Shown here in pieces: positions 23,551-35,184 of a stretch of DNA of 64,000 nt; within the stretch, counting starts at the first letter, position 1; the number at the start of each line of letters is the position of its first letter. A model generated the notes under the pieces. The model was not told the origin of the DNA. It searched no databases and saw only the letters and a list, made by a program, of their open reading frames with translations. The DNA is taken from NCBI GenBank assembly GCA_029204225.1, contig CM055094.1, positions 66,734,536 to 66,798,535 of the forward strand, written 5' to 3'. Both the position numbers and the translations under genes were made by a program. Origin of the DNA: Diphasiastrum complanatum (lineage: Eukaryota; Streptophyta; Lycopodiopsida; Lycopodiales; Lycopodiaceae).

Positions 23551-24709
23551 GGTTGGCTTCTATTTACAGTAAGTATTCCATTTTTGGTGATATTTGGATG
23601 TTTGATCAAGTTCTAGCATGATTTTGCATTGCTTTGTTGATCAAATCTTACTAACCTTTGTTTTGTGAGTTGAACTTGTGGATCAAAAGCATATTTCAGG
23701 TCTATTGAAGATCAGAGGCTGAAAAGAAACTATTTTGGATCAGATCATAACACCTAATCATTTGTGATTGTGAGGCTTGTGCATATTCAATACTAACAAT
23801 GTTCTTTTCAATCCTATTGTTGACAATCTCCATTCTTGGATGAACACTCTCCTTAAGTGGATGAAACTTCTCCTTAAGTGGATGACAAATGCTCTTTTGA
23901 GTGAGTTGTAATTCTCCTAAAGGCTGAGCAAAGCTCCCATTTGGATGAAAGATCCTCTTTTTTGGGTGAACATATTGTAAGCTCCATTGTGAAGAGCATA
24001 TTGTAAAGATTGTCATCAATTTTGGCATAATTTTTGGTGTACTTTGTTGAGCATGTAAGTAACTCTCCTTATGTAATTTGATTGGAGCATTTGCTGGAAG
24101 GTGTTAACAATTATGCAAGTGTGTTTTCAGGTTCTTAACAGGTTGAGGAACATTCTCATGTGAAGTGATCTTAGATCTACATCTAAACACCAAGATTTGA
24201 CAAGATAGTGAAGCTAGTCTTGTGATTCACTAAGTGTGCTCATTCATTCACCTCTAAATCTTGTATTTATCACTTGCTGGAGTTTATAAACTTTTAGAAG
24301 TGTGGTTTACATGTGGTTTTACAGGTTGAATCAATATCTTAGTGTGTTGATCATATGTTGATCAAGTTTGTTCATTACTAGGTAATCTTGGCATCCTAGT
24401 TTTGGGTATTTTCTAATAATGCAAGTAACTCTTCACACCATAACTTGATTTGGTCACTTGCTGGAAAGTTTGAGAGCTTAAGCAAGAGTGTGTTCAGGTT
24501 GGTTTGATTTTGTAATCCATTCTTAGTGTGTGCAAAGTGTTGCATGTGTTTCAATCTTCCTTTCTATGCTTGGAAACCATCTAGGTTCAAGATAGAAGTG
24601 TTTTAGGGTCCTAAATCTTCATAGATCTCTTTATCTATCATTTGTTGAGAGAAAAGTGAGTGCTAAGTGCTTTAGGACAGAACCTAAAAGTTGAAGAAAC
24701 ATTAGAATC

Positions 24710-27700
24710 ATGGCTTCCAATGGTGGGATCATGCTAGAGTCTAGTGAAAGGTTGAGTTCATCAAACTACTCTACTTGGAAAGTGAGGATGGAGTCCTTAC
24801 TTGAGTTGAATGAACTCATGGACATAGTTGCAGAAATTGAAGAGAGACCTCTCACACTTCAAGAGCAACAAAGGTTTGATAAGAAGGCCAAAAGGGCTCT
24901 TCATATCATTAAAATGAATGTTACAAATGAACTTCTCAAGGAAGTTGGAAAGTGTCAAAGTGCAAGTGAGGCATGGAATGCCTTAAAGAAGCTCTTTGAA
25001 TCAAAGTCCACATCTAGGGTATTGACCCTAAGGAGACAAATATTTTCTAGTAGGCAAAGAGAGGGTGAAAGTGCTCATGCATTTATCTTGAGAGTTAAGT
25101 CCCTAAGTGATGATTTAGCATGCATTGATGAGAACATAAAAGATGGTGAAATAGTCCAAGTTATGTTGAATGGTTTGCTAAATGAACATGCTAACCTTGT
25201 GCAAAGTTTTGCCATTCAAAGAGTCTTGCCAAGTGTGGTTGACTTGCAAGAAATCTTATTGGCTGAAGAACATAGGTTGCAATCAAAGCTTGATGGTGCA
25301 TCCTTGCAAGGTGGAGGTGAAGAGGCTTTCTTCACAAAAGGCAAATTCAAGGGCAAAGGTAAAGGCAAAGGGAAATGGTCCAAAGGTGGTAACTTTGATC
25401 ATGATGATCACTCTTCCTCTTCCTCTTCTACTAAGAACAATAAGTCAAAGTTCAAGTGCTTTTATTGTGGGATAAAAGGTCATTTTGCAAATGAATGTTA
25501 TAAGAAGAAAAGAGAGCAAGGAGAGAGGCAAGGAAATCTTACAATAGATGAGGAAGAACATAACACATGTGAATCACTTGTTATGACTTCAAGTTTGTTA
25601 GCCAACATAGATGATAATGATCCTTGGTGGATTGATAGTGGAGCCTCATCTCACATGACAAGACATAAGGAATACTTTACATCCTTATTGTCTTATAAGG
25701 GAGAAGGTAACATCATCTACACTGCAAATGATGGTCAATGTGACATCAAAGGCATAGGCACTATTCCTATTTCCCTTTCAACAAATAGGAAAGCAAATCT
25801 TGAAAATGTTTTGTACATTCCTTCAATCACTAAGAATTTGCTTAGTGTAAGTCAAATGATTGACAAAGGACTTGATGTGGAGTTCATTGGAGATGCATGT
25901 TTGATAAGTAAATGTGGATCCTTGATTGCTCAAGGTAGGAGGCATGGTAAACTTTTCAAGCTTGATGCATGTGTGATCTCTAATCATGAAGGATGTATGG
26001 CTAGGGAGCAATTGACAAACCAAGAAGTTTGGCACAAGAGGTTGGGCCATCCCAACTTCAAATCTTTGGAGGTAATGGCAAAGAAAGAGCTTGTTCTTGG
26101 TCTCCCTAAAAGTCTTGTTGCAAACAATAGTGTTTGTGAACATTGTGCCTTGTCCAAATCTCATAGACTTGCTTATTCTAGATCTACTTCTAGATCTAAA
26201 GAAGCTTTTCAACTTGTGCATTCTGATATTCATTCTTCTAGTACAACTAGCAATGGTGGGGCAAAGATGTATGCAACTTTCATTGATGACTTTAGTAGGT
26301 ATACTTGGATCTATCTTCTTAAAAGTAAGGATGAAGTGTTTGCTGCATTTGTCAAGTTCAAGAATGAAATGGAAAACCAATTCAATACAAAGATCAAATG
26401 CTTAAGATCTGATAATGGAGGGGAATACATCTCAAATAGGTTCAAAGACTTTTGTATAGCACATGGGATTAAGAGGGAGATGTCTAGTCCTAGGACTCCA
26501 CAACAGAATGGAGTGGCCGAGAGGAAGAATAGAACCCTTTGTGAATGTGCCAAGGCAATGAGACTACATGCTAATCTTGCTAAGTCTTTTTGGGGGGAAG
26601 CTTTAGCATGTGCTAACTATCTATGTAATAGATGGACAAGTGCTTCCTTGGATGGTAAAACTCCTCATGAGGTTCTTTATGGTAGAAGGCCGAGTGTCAA
26701 GCATTGTAGGATCTTTGGATGTACATGTTTTGTCAATATCACACTTGATGATAGAACTAAAGAAGATCCTTCATCAAAGAAGGGTGTGTTTGTTGGCTAT
26801 AGTGAAGTAAGCAAGGCTTACAAAGTGTACATTCCTTCTACAAAGAAAGTTGTCATAAGTAGGGATGTCATCTTTCATGAAGAGAATGTTTCCAATGTTG
26901 TTGATGTTGATGTTGATGTGCCTACTAATCATCATGATGTGCAAGATGTCTTGGATGAAGATGGAGATGCCACTCCAAAGCAAACTTCAAGGAAGACTCA
27001 AAGGCAAAGGGCTAAGCCATCAAGGCTAACCTATGATGAAAAAGGAAAGCAAGTGGTGGACAACTCTAACTTTGCTTTTCTTACCTCTTTTGATGAACCA
27101 ACTTGTGTAGGTGAAGCAATTCAAAAGAAGGAATGGATCCAAGCCATGGATCATGAGCATCAAGCACTCATCAAAAGCAACACATGGAGGTTGGTAAAGC
27201 TTCCAAAGGACAAGAAGGCAATTGGTTGTAAGTGGATCTTCAAGATCAAGACAAATCAAGATGGATCAATCAACAAGTACAAGGCAAGGTTGGTGGCAAA
27301 GGGGTATGCTCAAGAATATGGTATTGACTATGATGAGATCTTTGCACCCGTGGCAAAGATGGTAACTATTCGAATCCTAATCTCTCTTGCAACTCTTTAT
27401 GATTGGGATATGTGGCAAATGGATGTTACTAATGCCTTCTTGAATGGTGATCTTGAAGAAGATATTTACATGGAGCAACCCGAGGGCTATGTTTCACATG
27501 ATGAGCCTAATCATGTGTGCTATCTCCAAAAGAGTTTGTATGGGCTAAAGCAAGCACCAAGGAGTTGGTATGCTAAGCTCAATTCCTTCTTACTTTCTCA
27601 AAACTTTGTTATGAGTGAGTATGATCATTCTCTCTACTTTAGATTGAATGAAAATGATATCACTTTACTTTTGATCTATGTTGATGACATTATCTTAAGT

Positions 27701-28663
27701 GGTGGCAACAATCTAGATATAGATGAAATCAAGATGGCACTCAAAAGAGAGTTTGAAATTCAAGATCTTGGTAAACTTCATTATATCTTAGGAATAGAGA
27801 TTATTAGAACTTCTAAATCTACATTCATATGTCAAGAAAAGTATGTTAACTCTATTCTAAAAAGGTTTCATATGGAAGATTGTAAAGTTGTTTCTACTCC
27901 TATGGAATCAAATGTAAAGCTAACTACAAGAAGTAATGAAAGATCCTTCAAGGACATTACTCTCTATAGAAAGCTAATAGGATCTCTTATATGGTTAACC
28001 ATCACAAGACCTGATCTAAGCTTTGTGGTTGGTAAACTAAGTCAATTTATGCAAGATCCTAGTGAGGCTCATTGGAAGCTAGGAAAGAGAGTACTTAGAT
28101 ACATCTCGGGATCTAGAGATTTTGGCATCTTGTATGGAGGTACTACACCTAACCTTTGTGGATTTTCAGATTCAGATTTTGCAGGTGATCAAATGGATAG
28201 GAAGTCAACAAGTGCCTTTGCAATCTATCTTGGAGATGGAGTGGTCTCATGGCTATCAAAGAAGCAACCAACTATCTCTCTATCTTCCACCGAAGCCGAG
28301 TACAAGGCATTAACAACATGCACCAAGGAGATTCTTTGGATCAAGAGGATGTTATTGGATCTTCACTTGCTGGAACCAGAGAAGACTCCAATCATACTTT
28401 GTGATAACCTTTCAGCCCAAAGCTTGGCAAGCAATCCTGTTTTTCATGCAAGGAGCAAGCACATTGAGATTGCTCACCATTTTGTGAGAGATCAAGTCAT
28501 TTCCAAAGAGGTGGAGCTTCAACATGTCTCTTCAAAGGAGTGTGTGGCTGATATCTTCACCAAACCATTGGGAAAGGACCTATATTTAATGCATAGATCT
28601 AATCTTGGAATGTGCTCAAAGACTATGTTGAAACTAGCATCCAATGTTGAAGAGGGAGTGTGA
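24710..28663 (+). CDS. Copia Gag-Pol polyprotein (1317 aa)
   Basis: One frame covers all modules. Gag (about 1-250) starts MASNGGIMLESSERL and ends in a zinc knuckle CFYCGIKGHFANEC (about 250-263). The aspartic protease has WWIDSGASSHMT (about 305). Integrase has the HHCC finger (HKRLGHPNF ... CEHCALSKSH, about 441-485) and the D-D-E triad at HSDIH (about 504), RSDNGGEY (about 567) and GVAERKNRT (about 602). Reverse transcriptase has ARLVAKGYAQ (about 865) and YVDD (about 991). RNase H has GFSDSDFAGD (about 1150) and SSTEAEY (about 1190). The product makes virus-like particles, copies RNA to DNA and integrates it. Length and order are those of a complete plant copia element. Translation overlaps the 3' LTR by a few bases. 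Confidence 0.97.
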   Translation: MASNGGIMLESSERLSSSNYSTWKVRMESLLELNELMDIVAEIEERPLTLQEQQRFDKKAKRALHIIKMNVTNELLKEVGKCQSASEAWNALKKLFESKSTSRVLTLRRQIFSSRQREGESAHAFILRVKSLSDDLACIDENIKDGEIVQVMLNGLLNEHANLVQSFAIQRVLPSVVDLQEILLAEEHRLQSKLDGASLQGGGEEAFFTKGKFKGKGKGKGKWSKGGNFDHDDHSSSSSSTKNNKSKFKCFYCGIKGHFANECYKKKREQGERQGNLTIDEEEHNTCESLVMTSSLLANIDDNDPWWIDSGASSHMTRHKEYFTSLLSYKGEGNIIYTANDGQCDIKGIGTIPISLSTNRKANLENVLYIPSITKNLLSVSQMIDKGLDVEFIGDACLISKCGSLIAQGRRHGKLFKLDACVISNHEGCMAREQLTNQEVWHKRLGHPNFKSLEVMAKKELVLGLPKSLVANNSVCEHCALSKSHRLAYSRSTSRSKEAFQLVHSDIHSSSTTSNGGAKMYATFIDDFSRYTWIYLLKSKDEVFAAFVKFKNEMENQFNTKIKCLRSDNGGEYISNRFKDFCIAHGIKREMSSPRTPQQNGVAERKNRTLCECAKAMRLHANLAKSFWGEALACANYLCNRWTSASLDGKTPHEVLYGRRPSVKHCRIFGCTCFVNITLDDRTKEDPSSKKGVFVGYSEVSKAYKVYIPSTKKVVISRDVIFHEENVSNVVDVDVDVPTNHHDVQDVLDEDGDATPKQTSRKTQRQRAKPSRLTYDEKGKQVVDNSNFAFLTSFDEPTCVGEAIQKKEWIQAMDHEHQALIKSNTWRLVKLPKDKKAIGCKWIFKIKTNQDGSINKYKARLVAKGYAQEYGIDYDEIFAPVAKMVTIRILISLATLYDWDMWQMDVTNAFLNGDLEEDIYMEQPEGYVSHDEPNHVCYLQKSLYGLKQAPRSWYAKLNSFLLSQNFVMSEYDHSLYFRLNENDITLLLIYVDDIILSGGNNLDIDEIKMALKREFEIQDLGKLHYILGIEIIRTSKSTFICQEKYVNSILKRFHMEDCKVVSTPMESNVKLTTRSNERSFKDITLYRKLIGSLIWLTITRPDLSFVVGKLSQFMQDPSEAHWKLGKRVLRYISGSRDFGILYGGTTPNLCGFSDSDFAGDQMDRKSTSAFAIYLGDGVVSWLSKKQPTISLSSTEAEYKALTTCTKEILWIKRMLLDLHLLEPEKTPIILCDNLSAQSLASNPVFHARSKHIEIAHHFVRDQVISKEVELQHVSSKECVADIFTKPLGKDLYLMHRSNLGMCSKTMLKLASNVEEGV
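28649..28658 (+). other. Polypurine tract of intact copia element
   Basis: GAAGAGGGAG directly precedes the 3' LTR at 28659 and would prime second-strand synthesis. It overlaps the last codons of the polyprotein. Confidence 0.75.
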
Positions 28664-29313
28664 AAATTGTCAACATTTCCTAGCTAGTTTGAGGCCTAAA
28701 TTGGCTAAAATTGTAAATAGTTTTGGTTCTGGAGTTTTGCACGTGTGAACCAGGCCACAATGTTTTTATTTACTGTATTTTTTCAGTATGATGAAGTGTC
28801 AAACTTCATACCCTTCAAAATGAGACCATTTTGATGTATTTTGGTCATATAAGCCATTTTTAGCTATTTTTCCTATATAGGGAATATCTAGGGTCAAGTA
28901 CCTTCTAGAGAGAGGAGAGAGAGTCATCTTCCTCATCCATAAATAGTAGGGAAGTCGTGGAGAACAGGTTGGAGAAACCTTTTGTATGCTTCATTGAGAT
29001 CAATAGATCATTGTCATTGTTTCTTCCTCCATTGAGAGCATTGTTGTGTGTATTGTCTTCAAGCTATTGTGTATGATCTTAGGTGCTTTCCAAAAGTGAT
29101 AGGCTGATGTATTATGGACTGTATAATGCTATTTTGGGCCGCACTTGATGTTTATGGAAGTTTCCATTTGTGATAAATGCTTTTTGATCAAGTTCTTTGC
29201 ATTCTAGGTAGCATAGAATGTGTTGCCAATTCCTAGCTTATGTAGTTTGGAGTGCAAGCATTCAAGCCAATGATCTTGGAGTTTAGATCCACTTAGGATC
29301 TGTATTTTTCACA
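28659..29313 (+). repeat. 3' LTR of intact copia element
   Basis: 655 bp, two differences from the 5' LTR, followed by TTTCT, the target duplication. Confidence 0.95.
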
Positions 29314-29340
29314 TTTCTATCTCTAGAGCATGCTAGAATA

Positions 29341-29522
29341 AGCATTCAAAGATTTGAAACTGCTCATTGCTTCAGTTTTTGCAGTGAGCACACCAAGAAT
29401 TACACTCTTAAAGCTCTAGTCCCGAATTCTGAAATGAGCATGCAGAGAAGTTATTACATCTCATACTTAACTAACTAATGTTTGAAGTTAACCATACTAG
29501 TTAAACGTCGGGTAAGGCCGGA
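29341..29522. repeat. Repeat family R, copy 2, middle piece
   Basis: It is the reverse complement of 12060-12240 in copy 1 and continues the unit cut at 22633. It is cut again at 29522 by the second copia element, whose target duplication CCGGA is part of the R sequence. Confidence 0.88.
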
Positions 29523-30204
29523 TGTTAAAAATTCACAATTCTAGCTTGACTAGTTTTGGTCATATGACTTGTAAATAGTTAGATGGTCATGATGTGGCTT
29601 GTCACACGTGCCAAATAGCATAGGATTCCATTCATAAGGATGTTCTCAAGTAGACCTAAGTGTTAGAACCTTTGGAATGAGTCCAAATTATGCTTAGATA
29701 CAAGGGAGAAAAAATAGGAGCTATTTTTGGTAATTTTTGCATTGTTGAGGGATCTCCAAGATTCCAACCCTAACTTGGTAGGGATGAAAGATCCACCAAA
29801 ATTAGCATTAGGGATAGGTTTAGGGCTACTCATACCTGCCCAAAACCGTGATGGATCATGTATATATAGGTGATGATATCTCACCAAAATCAATCAAGCA
29901 ATTTCATGTTTTTTCTCTCATAATGGTGCAATTGCTCTCTATGTTCATAATTGTTTGAGTACTTGTGATTACTAATGATTATAGGATTGAATGTAGGTCT
30001 GGTGTATAGTACTCAGACTGTGGGAGGCCGTACTTTCACACGTGTGAAGCCTTCTTCAAGGATTTGGGCCATTTAGTGAGGTTCAAGCATAGATTTTTGA
30101 TGGATTTTGATGGTTCAACTTGTGCTAATCTTATGAAATCATAATCTATTGTTTCCCTCATCATTTCAAGTGTTTTAGGATCCTTATTTGCTGTAATTTT
30201 TACA
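29523..30204 (+). repeat. 5' LTR of defective copia element
   Basis: 682 bp, TGTTAAAA to TTTTTACA, with a TATA-like ATGTATATATAGG near 29860. The primer-binding site follows directly. Confidence 0.93.
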
Positions 30205-30217
30205 TGGTATCAGAGCC
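30205..30217 (+). other. Primer-binding site of defective copia element
   Basis: TGGTATCAGAGCC, complementary to initiator tRNA-Met, directly after the LTR. Confidence 0.93.
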
Positions 30218-31015
30218 TAAAGGCTGAAATGAGCTAAATCCTTGGTTTGCATTCAATTTGATCACAATTTTTGATCTAAATCTTGTGTAGATTGGATCTT
30301 AGCATCTAGTATTGATTCTAGAACTCAAAGTGAGTCAAATACATTGGAGATTGGTGTTGTGTGACTTCATTTGCAGGTGTTTAGGTGTCTAAAACCAGAG
30401 GCAAAGTTGAATTCAATTCACATTACCAAGATAGCAAGTTTTGCTTGCTCCAAGCATTGATTTCTAAGCGAGTTTTGGAGGTGATTTCATAGAGAAGGCT
30501 TTCTAGCATTCAAGGAGAGGGAAGATCAGAGTTTTGGGGACTCTTCAAGGCTGTTCTAAGGTGTAGTAGGAACCTCCTAAAGTGATTTAGTTTCAGTCCA
30601 ACCATTGCTTGACTTATGCACCAAATTAGATCAATTTTTCATCAATTTTGATCATTTTTTGCTTGTGATTGGATAGTAGATTGTGTTGCATCCTCATTAA
30701 GTTCCATTTAGAGTTTCTACAAGTGATTTTGGAAGTATATTAGGTTGCTGAAATTCACTCTTGATCAGATCATTTGGAAGCTTTAATGTTCTTTATAGAA
30801 AGAGGGGCAATTCTACTAGTATTGTCTACTTCAATCAAGCAAGTGCATTGTTTCTAGTATTCTATGATTTGATTTTGTTAGAGATCATTCTTAGATCTTT
30901 ATAGGAAGTCTATTATTGATCTTTTCAGGTCCCTAAGAAGTGGGATAAGGTAGACCTTCAATCAAATCAATAGAAGTAGCCTTCATTTGTGTCAAGTCCT
31001 TGATTAGGAGACTAG

Positions 31016-32203
31016 ATGGCATCTATAAATGCATATCTTTTGGATACTAATGAAAGGCTCAACAAAACTAATTATTCCATATGGAAAGTTAGAATGGAAT
31101 CTATCATGATCATGCAAGATCTGATGGAAATTGTAAATGGTAAGGAGGGTGAACCTATTCATCCTCAAGAAAAAGCCAAATACATCAAGAGGTGCAATGT
31201 TGCACTACATTGCATAAAAATGAATGTTGCAAATGAACTCTTAAGAGAGGTAGGAGATTGCACTTCAGCTCAAGATGCTTGGGAGACTTTGCAAAAGGTC
31301 TATGAATCCAAGAACCAAACTAGAATGTTAGCTTTGAAGAATCAAATCTATAGAAGCTATCAAAAGAAAGGAGAGAGTGCACATACTTTTGTCCTAAGAG
31401 TAAAGGAATTGAACAAAGAGCTAGCCTTTATAGGTGACCCTATCAAGGATGAAGAGCTTGTTCAACTCATATTGAATGGACTAAGCTTTGAATTTGACAA
31501 TTTGGTTCAGGGATATGCAATTATGGGTAAGCTACCCATACTTGAAGAACTCCAAGGCACACTCATGGCCGAGGAATCAAGAAGGAGCCAAATGCAAGAG
31601 AGGATGGATAGGCTTTCCATCCAAGGTGGAGATGACCAAGCTCTCTTCACCAAAGGCAAAGGCAAGTCCAAAGGCAAAGGATCAACATTCAAGAAGTCTA
31701 CAAAGCTTGAGGATCAAGAAGGACCCCCAAAGGCATCTCCATCAACCACCAAAGTCAAGAAGGACAAATCAAAGGTGAAGTGCTACTATTGTAGCAAGAT
31801 GGGGCATTATGCCTCGGAATGCTTCAAGAGGAAGCAAGATCAAAGCCAAGCCAACATGAGCAAAGAGGAGGAGGAGGAGAGTTCACATGAGGACTCTCTC
31901 ATGATGTCCATATTTTCTTCAACAAGCTTCAAAGGAGAAGATCCTTGGTGGATTGACTCGGGTGCTAGTTCACACATGACTAGTAAAAGGGAGTTTTTCT
32001 CTTCTCTCTTATCTTATGATGGACCTATAAAGTCTATCTATACAGCAAATGATGAAGCTTGTAAGATTGAAGGAGTTGGTAGCATTCCCCTTTGCTTAGG
32101 ATCTTCCAAAAAAGATCAACATAGAAGGTGTTTTGTACATTCCTACAATAACAAAGAATCTACTAAGTGTTGGCCAAATGGTAGACAATGGTTTCAATGT
32201 TGA
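31016..32203 (+). pseudogene. Gag-protease part of defective copia element
   Basis: It starts MASINAYLLDTNERLNK, has gag to about residue 250, a zinc knuckle CYYCSKMGHYASEC (about 256-269), an acidic EEEEE stretch and the protease site WWIDSGASSHMTS (about 312). Around 32105-32115, in a run of A, the frame is lost: the expected YIPTITKNLLS strand is found one frame over and continues at 32133. The true gag-protease therefore ends at about residue 365 and the last residues are out-of-frame. Confidence 0.92.
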
Positions 32204-34490
32204 CTTTGCTTCAAATGAATGTTTCATCAAGAAGAAGGGTAAGATAGTGGCTAAGGGCACTAGACTTGGCAAACTTTATAAGCTGGATGCATTTGTGGAT
32301 ACTAATGTTGTCATGTTGGCCGAGAAGAGCAAGATATCTACCTTTACTTTATGGCACAAAAGACTTGGACATGTCAACTCGGGTTCCATGGAGGCTATGA
32401 TCAAGGAGGAGTATGCTTTAGCCCTACCAAGGTCTATTGGGAAGGAAGACAAGGTTTGTGAAGCTTGTGCCTTATCCAAGGCACATAAGAAGGTGTTTCC
32501 TAACTCCAACACAAAGTCATCTCATCCTCTTGAACTCATACGCTCGGATGTGCACATTGCTAGCACCAAATCTAATGGAGGTTCATCCATGTTTTTAACC
32601 TTCATTGATGACTACTCAAGATATTGTTGGGTGTTCTTACTTTCCTTCAAGTCTCAAGTATTTGATACTTTTGTAAAGTTCAAGTTGTTTGTGGAAAAGC
32701 ATCATAATCATAGCATCAAGATTCTTAGAAGTGACAATGGTGGAGAATTCATCTCCAATGAGTTCAAGGCCTTTTGTGAGGAGGAAGGGATCAAGAAAGA
32801 GACTTCTTGTCCTTACACTCCTCAACAAAATGGAGTTGCTGAAAGAAGGAATAGAACATTATGTGAATGTTCTAAGGCTTTAAGATTAGATGCTTGTTTG
32901 CCCAAATCCTTTTGGGGTGAGTCTCTTGTATGTGCAAACTACTTGATGAATAGGGTGTCTTGCAAAGCAATTGAAGGAAAAACTCCTTATGAGATGTTGT
33001 ATGGAAAGAAACCCAATCTTAATCACTTGAAAGTTTTTGGGTGTATATGTTATGTGCATGTGCCATTGGAAACAAGAACCAAGGAGGATCCATCTTCCAC
33101 AAGAGGGATCATGCTTGGATATGCAAGCTCAAGCAAGGGATACAAAGTCTATCTCCCATCCTTGAACAAATTTGTTGTTTCAAGGGATGTCATCTTTGAT
33201 GAACATCATATGCATATGCTTGAAGAAGGCTCAAGTGCTCCAACAATCAAGAAGAAGATGGCCGAGGAGCAAGATCTTGGTTTTGAGGAGGAGCTCATGG
33301 AGGAGCAAGCACCAAACCCACCTATCACACCAAGGAGATCTTCAAGGGCAAAAGTGGAGCCATCAAGGCTCACATATCAAGGCAAAGGACAGCAAGTTGA
33401 GGGTATCTCATCCACTTCTTATGCTTTATCTAGTTTTGAAGAACCGTCTAATGTTGAAGGTGCATTGAACTCCAAAGAATGGTATAAAGCTATGTTGGAT
33501 GAGTATGATGCCTTGATTGAGAATGAAACTTGGTTGCTTGTTGAGAGACCTCAAAGGAATGTAATAGGATGCAAGTGGGTCTTCAAGCTTAAGTTGAATG
33601 CAAATGGGAGTGTTAACAAACATAAAGCAAGATTAGTTGCAAAAGGTTATGCTCAAGAGAGAGGGATAGACTATGAGGAAACTTTTGCACCCGTGGCCAA
33701 GATGGTCACAATAAGACTAATCATTGCACTTGCATCACATTTTGGATGGATTCTATGTCAAATGGATGTCTCTAATGCTTTCTTGAATGGTTTTTTGGAA
33801 GAGGATATCTATATGGAGCAGCCACAAGGGTTCATCAAGCATGGAATGGAGAACAAAGTATGCCATCTCCAAAGAAGCATCTATGGCTTGAAGCAAGCCT
33901 CGAGATCTTGGAATTCAAGACTACATTGCTATCTTATTTCACTTTCTTTTGTTCAAAGTGAATATGATCCCACTCTTTACATTAAGTTTGATGATGTTGG
34001 TATTGTACTTTTACTCATTTATGTAGATGACATCATCATTAGTGGAAATAGTGTTGATGGTATTGAAAAAATCAAGATAGATCTATCCTTAGAGTTCAAG
34101 ATGGTAGATCTAGGGTGTCTTCACTTCATCTTAGGCATAGAAGTACTTAGAGGGTCTGATTTTATCTTTATAAGTCAAGTAAACTATGCTCAAAGTCTTT
34201 TGAAGAAGTTTAAGATGGAAGTATGCAAAAGTGTTGACACACCAATGGAGCAAGATGTAAAAGTTCCAAATTGCATCTAACCCAATCTTCCATGCAAGAT
34301 CTAAGCACATTGAGATATGCCATCACTTTGTGAGAGAAATGGTGCAAGCTAAGGAGATTGCTTTGGAGCATGTTCCAAGCAATGAATGTGTAGCTGATCT
34401 ACTTACTAAACCACTTCAAAAGACACCTTTTATGAAGTTCAGATCATCACTTGGAGTGATTAGTAAAGCAATGATTGAACCAAGCTAGAT
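32133..34490 (+). pseudogene. Integrase-reverse transcriptase part of defective copia element
   Basis: The frame contains the integrase finger (HKRLGHVNSG ... CEACALSKAHKK), the D-D-E residues (RSDVH, RSDNGGEF, GVAERRNRT), reverse transcriptase with ARLVAKGYAQ and YVDD, and runs to a TAA at 34280 soon after DTPMEQDVK. There it jumps to the end of RNase H, read in another frame as NPIFHARSKHIE to the terminal stop at about 34488. Compared with the intact element, the RNase H active-site blocks (GFSDSDFAGD, SSTEAEY) are missing, a gap near 0.5 kb. The near-identical LTRs imply that this loss is recent or was inherited from the source copy. Confidence 0.92.
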
Positions 34491-34502
34491 AGTGAGGAGG
34501 AG

Positions 34503-35184
34503 TGTTAAAAATTCACAATTCTAGCTTGACTAGTTTTGGTCATATGACTTGTAAATAGTTAGATGGTCATGATGTGGCTTGTCACACGTGCCAAATAGCA
34601 TAGGATTCCATTCATAAGGATGTTCTCAAGTAGACCTAAGTGTTAGAACCTTTGGAATGAGTCCAAATTATGCTTAGATACAAGGGAGAAAAAATAGGAG
34701 CTATTTTTGGTATTTTTTGCATTGTTGAGGGATCTCCAAGATTCCAATCCTAACTTGGTAGGGATGAAAGATCCACCAAAATTAGCATTAGGGATAGGTT
34801 TAGGGCTACTCATACCTGCCCAAAACCGTGATGGATCATGTATATATAGGTGATGATATCTCACCAAAATCAATCAAGCAATTTCATGTTTTTTCTCTCA
34901 TAATGGTGCAATTGCTCTCTATGTTCATAATTGTTTGAGTACTTGTGATTACTAATGATTATAGGATTGAATGTAGGTCTGGTGTACAGTACTCAGACTG
35001 TGGGAGGCCGTACTTTCACACGTGTGAAGCCTTCTTCAAGGATTTGGGCCATTTAGTGAGGTTCAAGCATAGATTTTTGATGGATTTTGATGGTTCAACT
35101 TGTGCTAATCTTATGAAATCATAATCTATTGTTTCCCTCATCATTTCAAGTGTTTTAGGATCCTTATTTGCTGTAATTTTTACA
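34503..35184 (+). repeat. 3' LTR of defective copia element
   Basis: 682 bp, preceded by the purine-rich TAGTGAGGAGGAG and followed by CCGGA. Confidence 0.93.

Larger units (their letters stand above)
22883..29313 (+). mobile_element. Intact, young Ty1/copia retrotransposon (6431 bp)
   Basis: It has two 655-bp LTRs (22883-23537 and 28659-29313), TG...CA ends, a primer-binding site, one uninterrupted polyprotein frame and a purine-rich tract before the 3' LTR. The 5-bp target duplication TTTCT lies at 22878-22882 and 29314-29318. The LTRs differ at only two positions by eye (a T/G in the CTTCATTGAG area and an A/G in GGGCCACACTTG), about 0.3%, so insertion is recent. It landed in the second unit of the tandem at 22634-22882. 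All coding modules are present, so it may be capable of transposition. Confidence 0.97.
29523..35184 (+). mobile_element. Young, defective Ty1/copia element (5662 bp)
   Basis: Two 682-bp LTRs (29523-30204 and 34503-35184) begin TGTTAAAAATTC and end TTTTTACA; a 5-bp target duplication CCGGA flanks them (29518-29522, 35185-35189). By eye the LTRs differ at three sites, about 0.4%. The coding region has a frameshift between protease and integrase and an internal deletion that removes most of RNase H. It can no longer make its own full enzyme set but keeps LTRs, primer site and polypurine tract, so it could be moved by a relative. It is a different family from the 22.9-kb element. Confidence 0.95.

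Noticed and set aside
25182-28313. Overlapping open frames inside the intact copia gene (both strands)
   Set aside because: All are shadows of the 1317-codon polyprotein. None has motifs of its own.
24710-34280. Endogenous pararetrovirus or gypsy/retrovirus origin of the long polyproteins
   Set aside because: Integrase precedes reverse transcriptase and the priming site matches initiator tRNA-Met, which is the Ty1/copia arrangement. No envelope or movement-protein gene is present.
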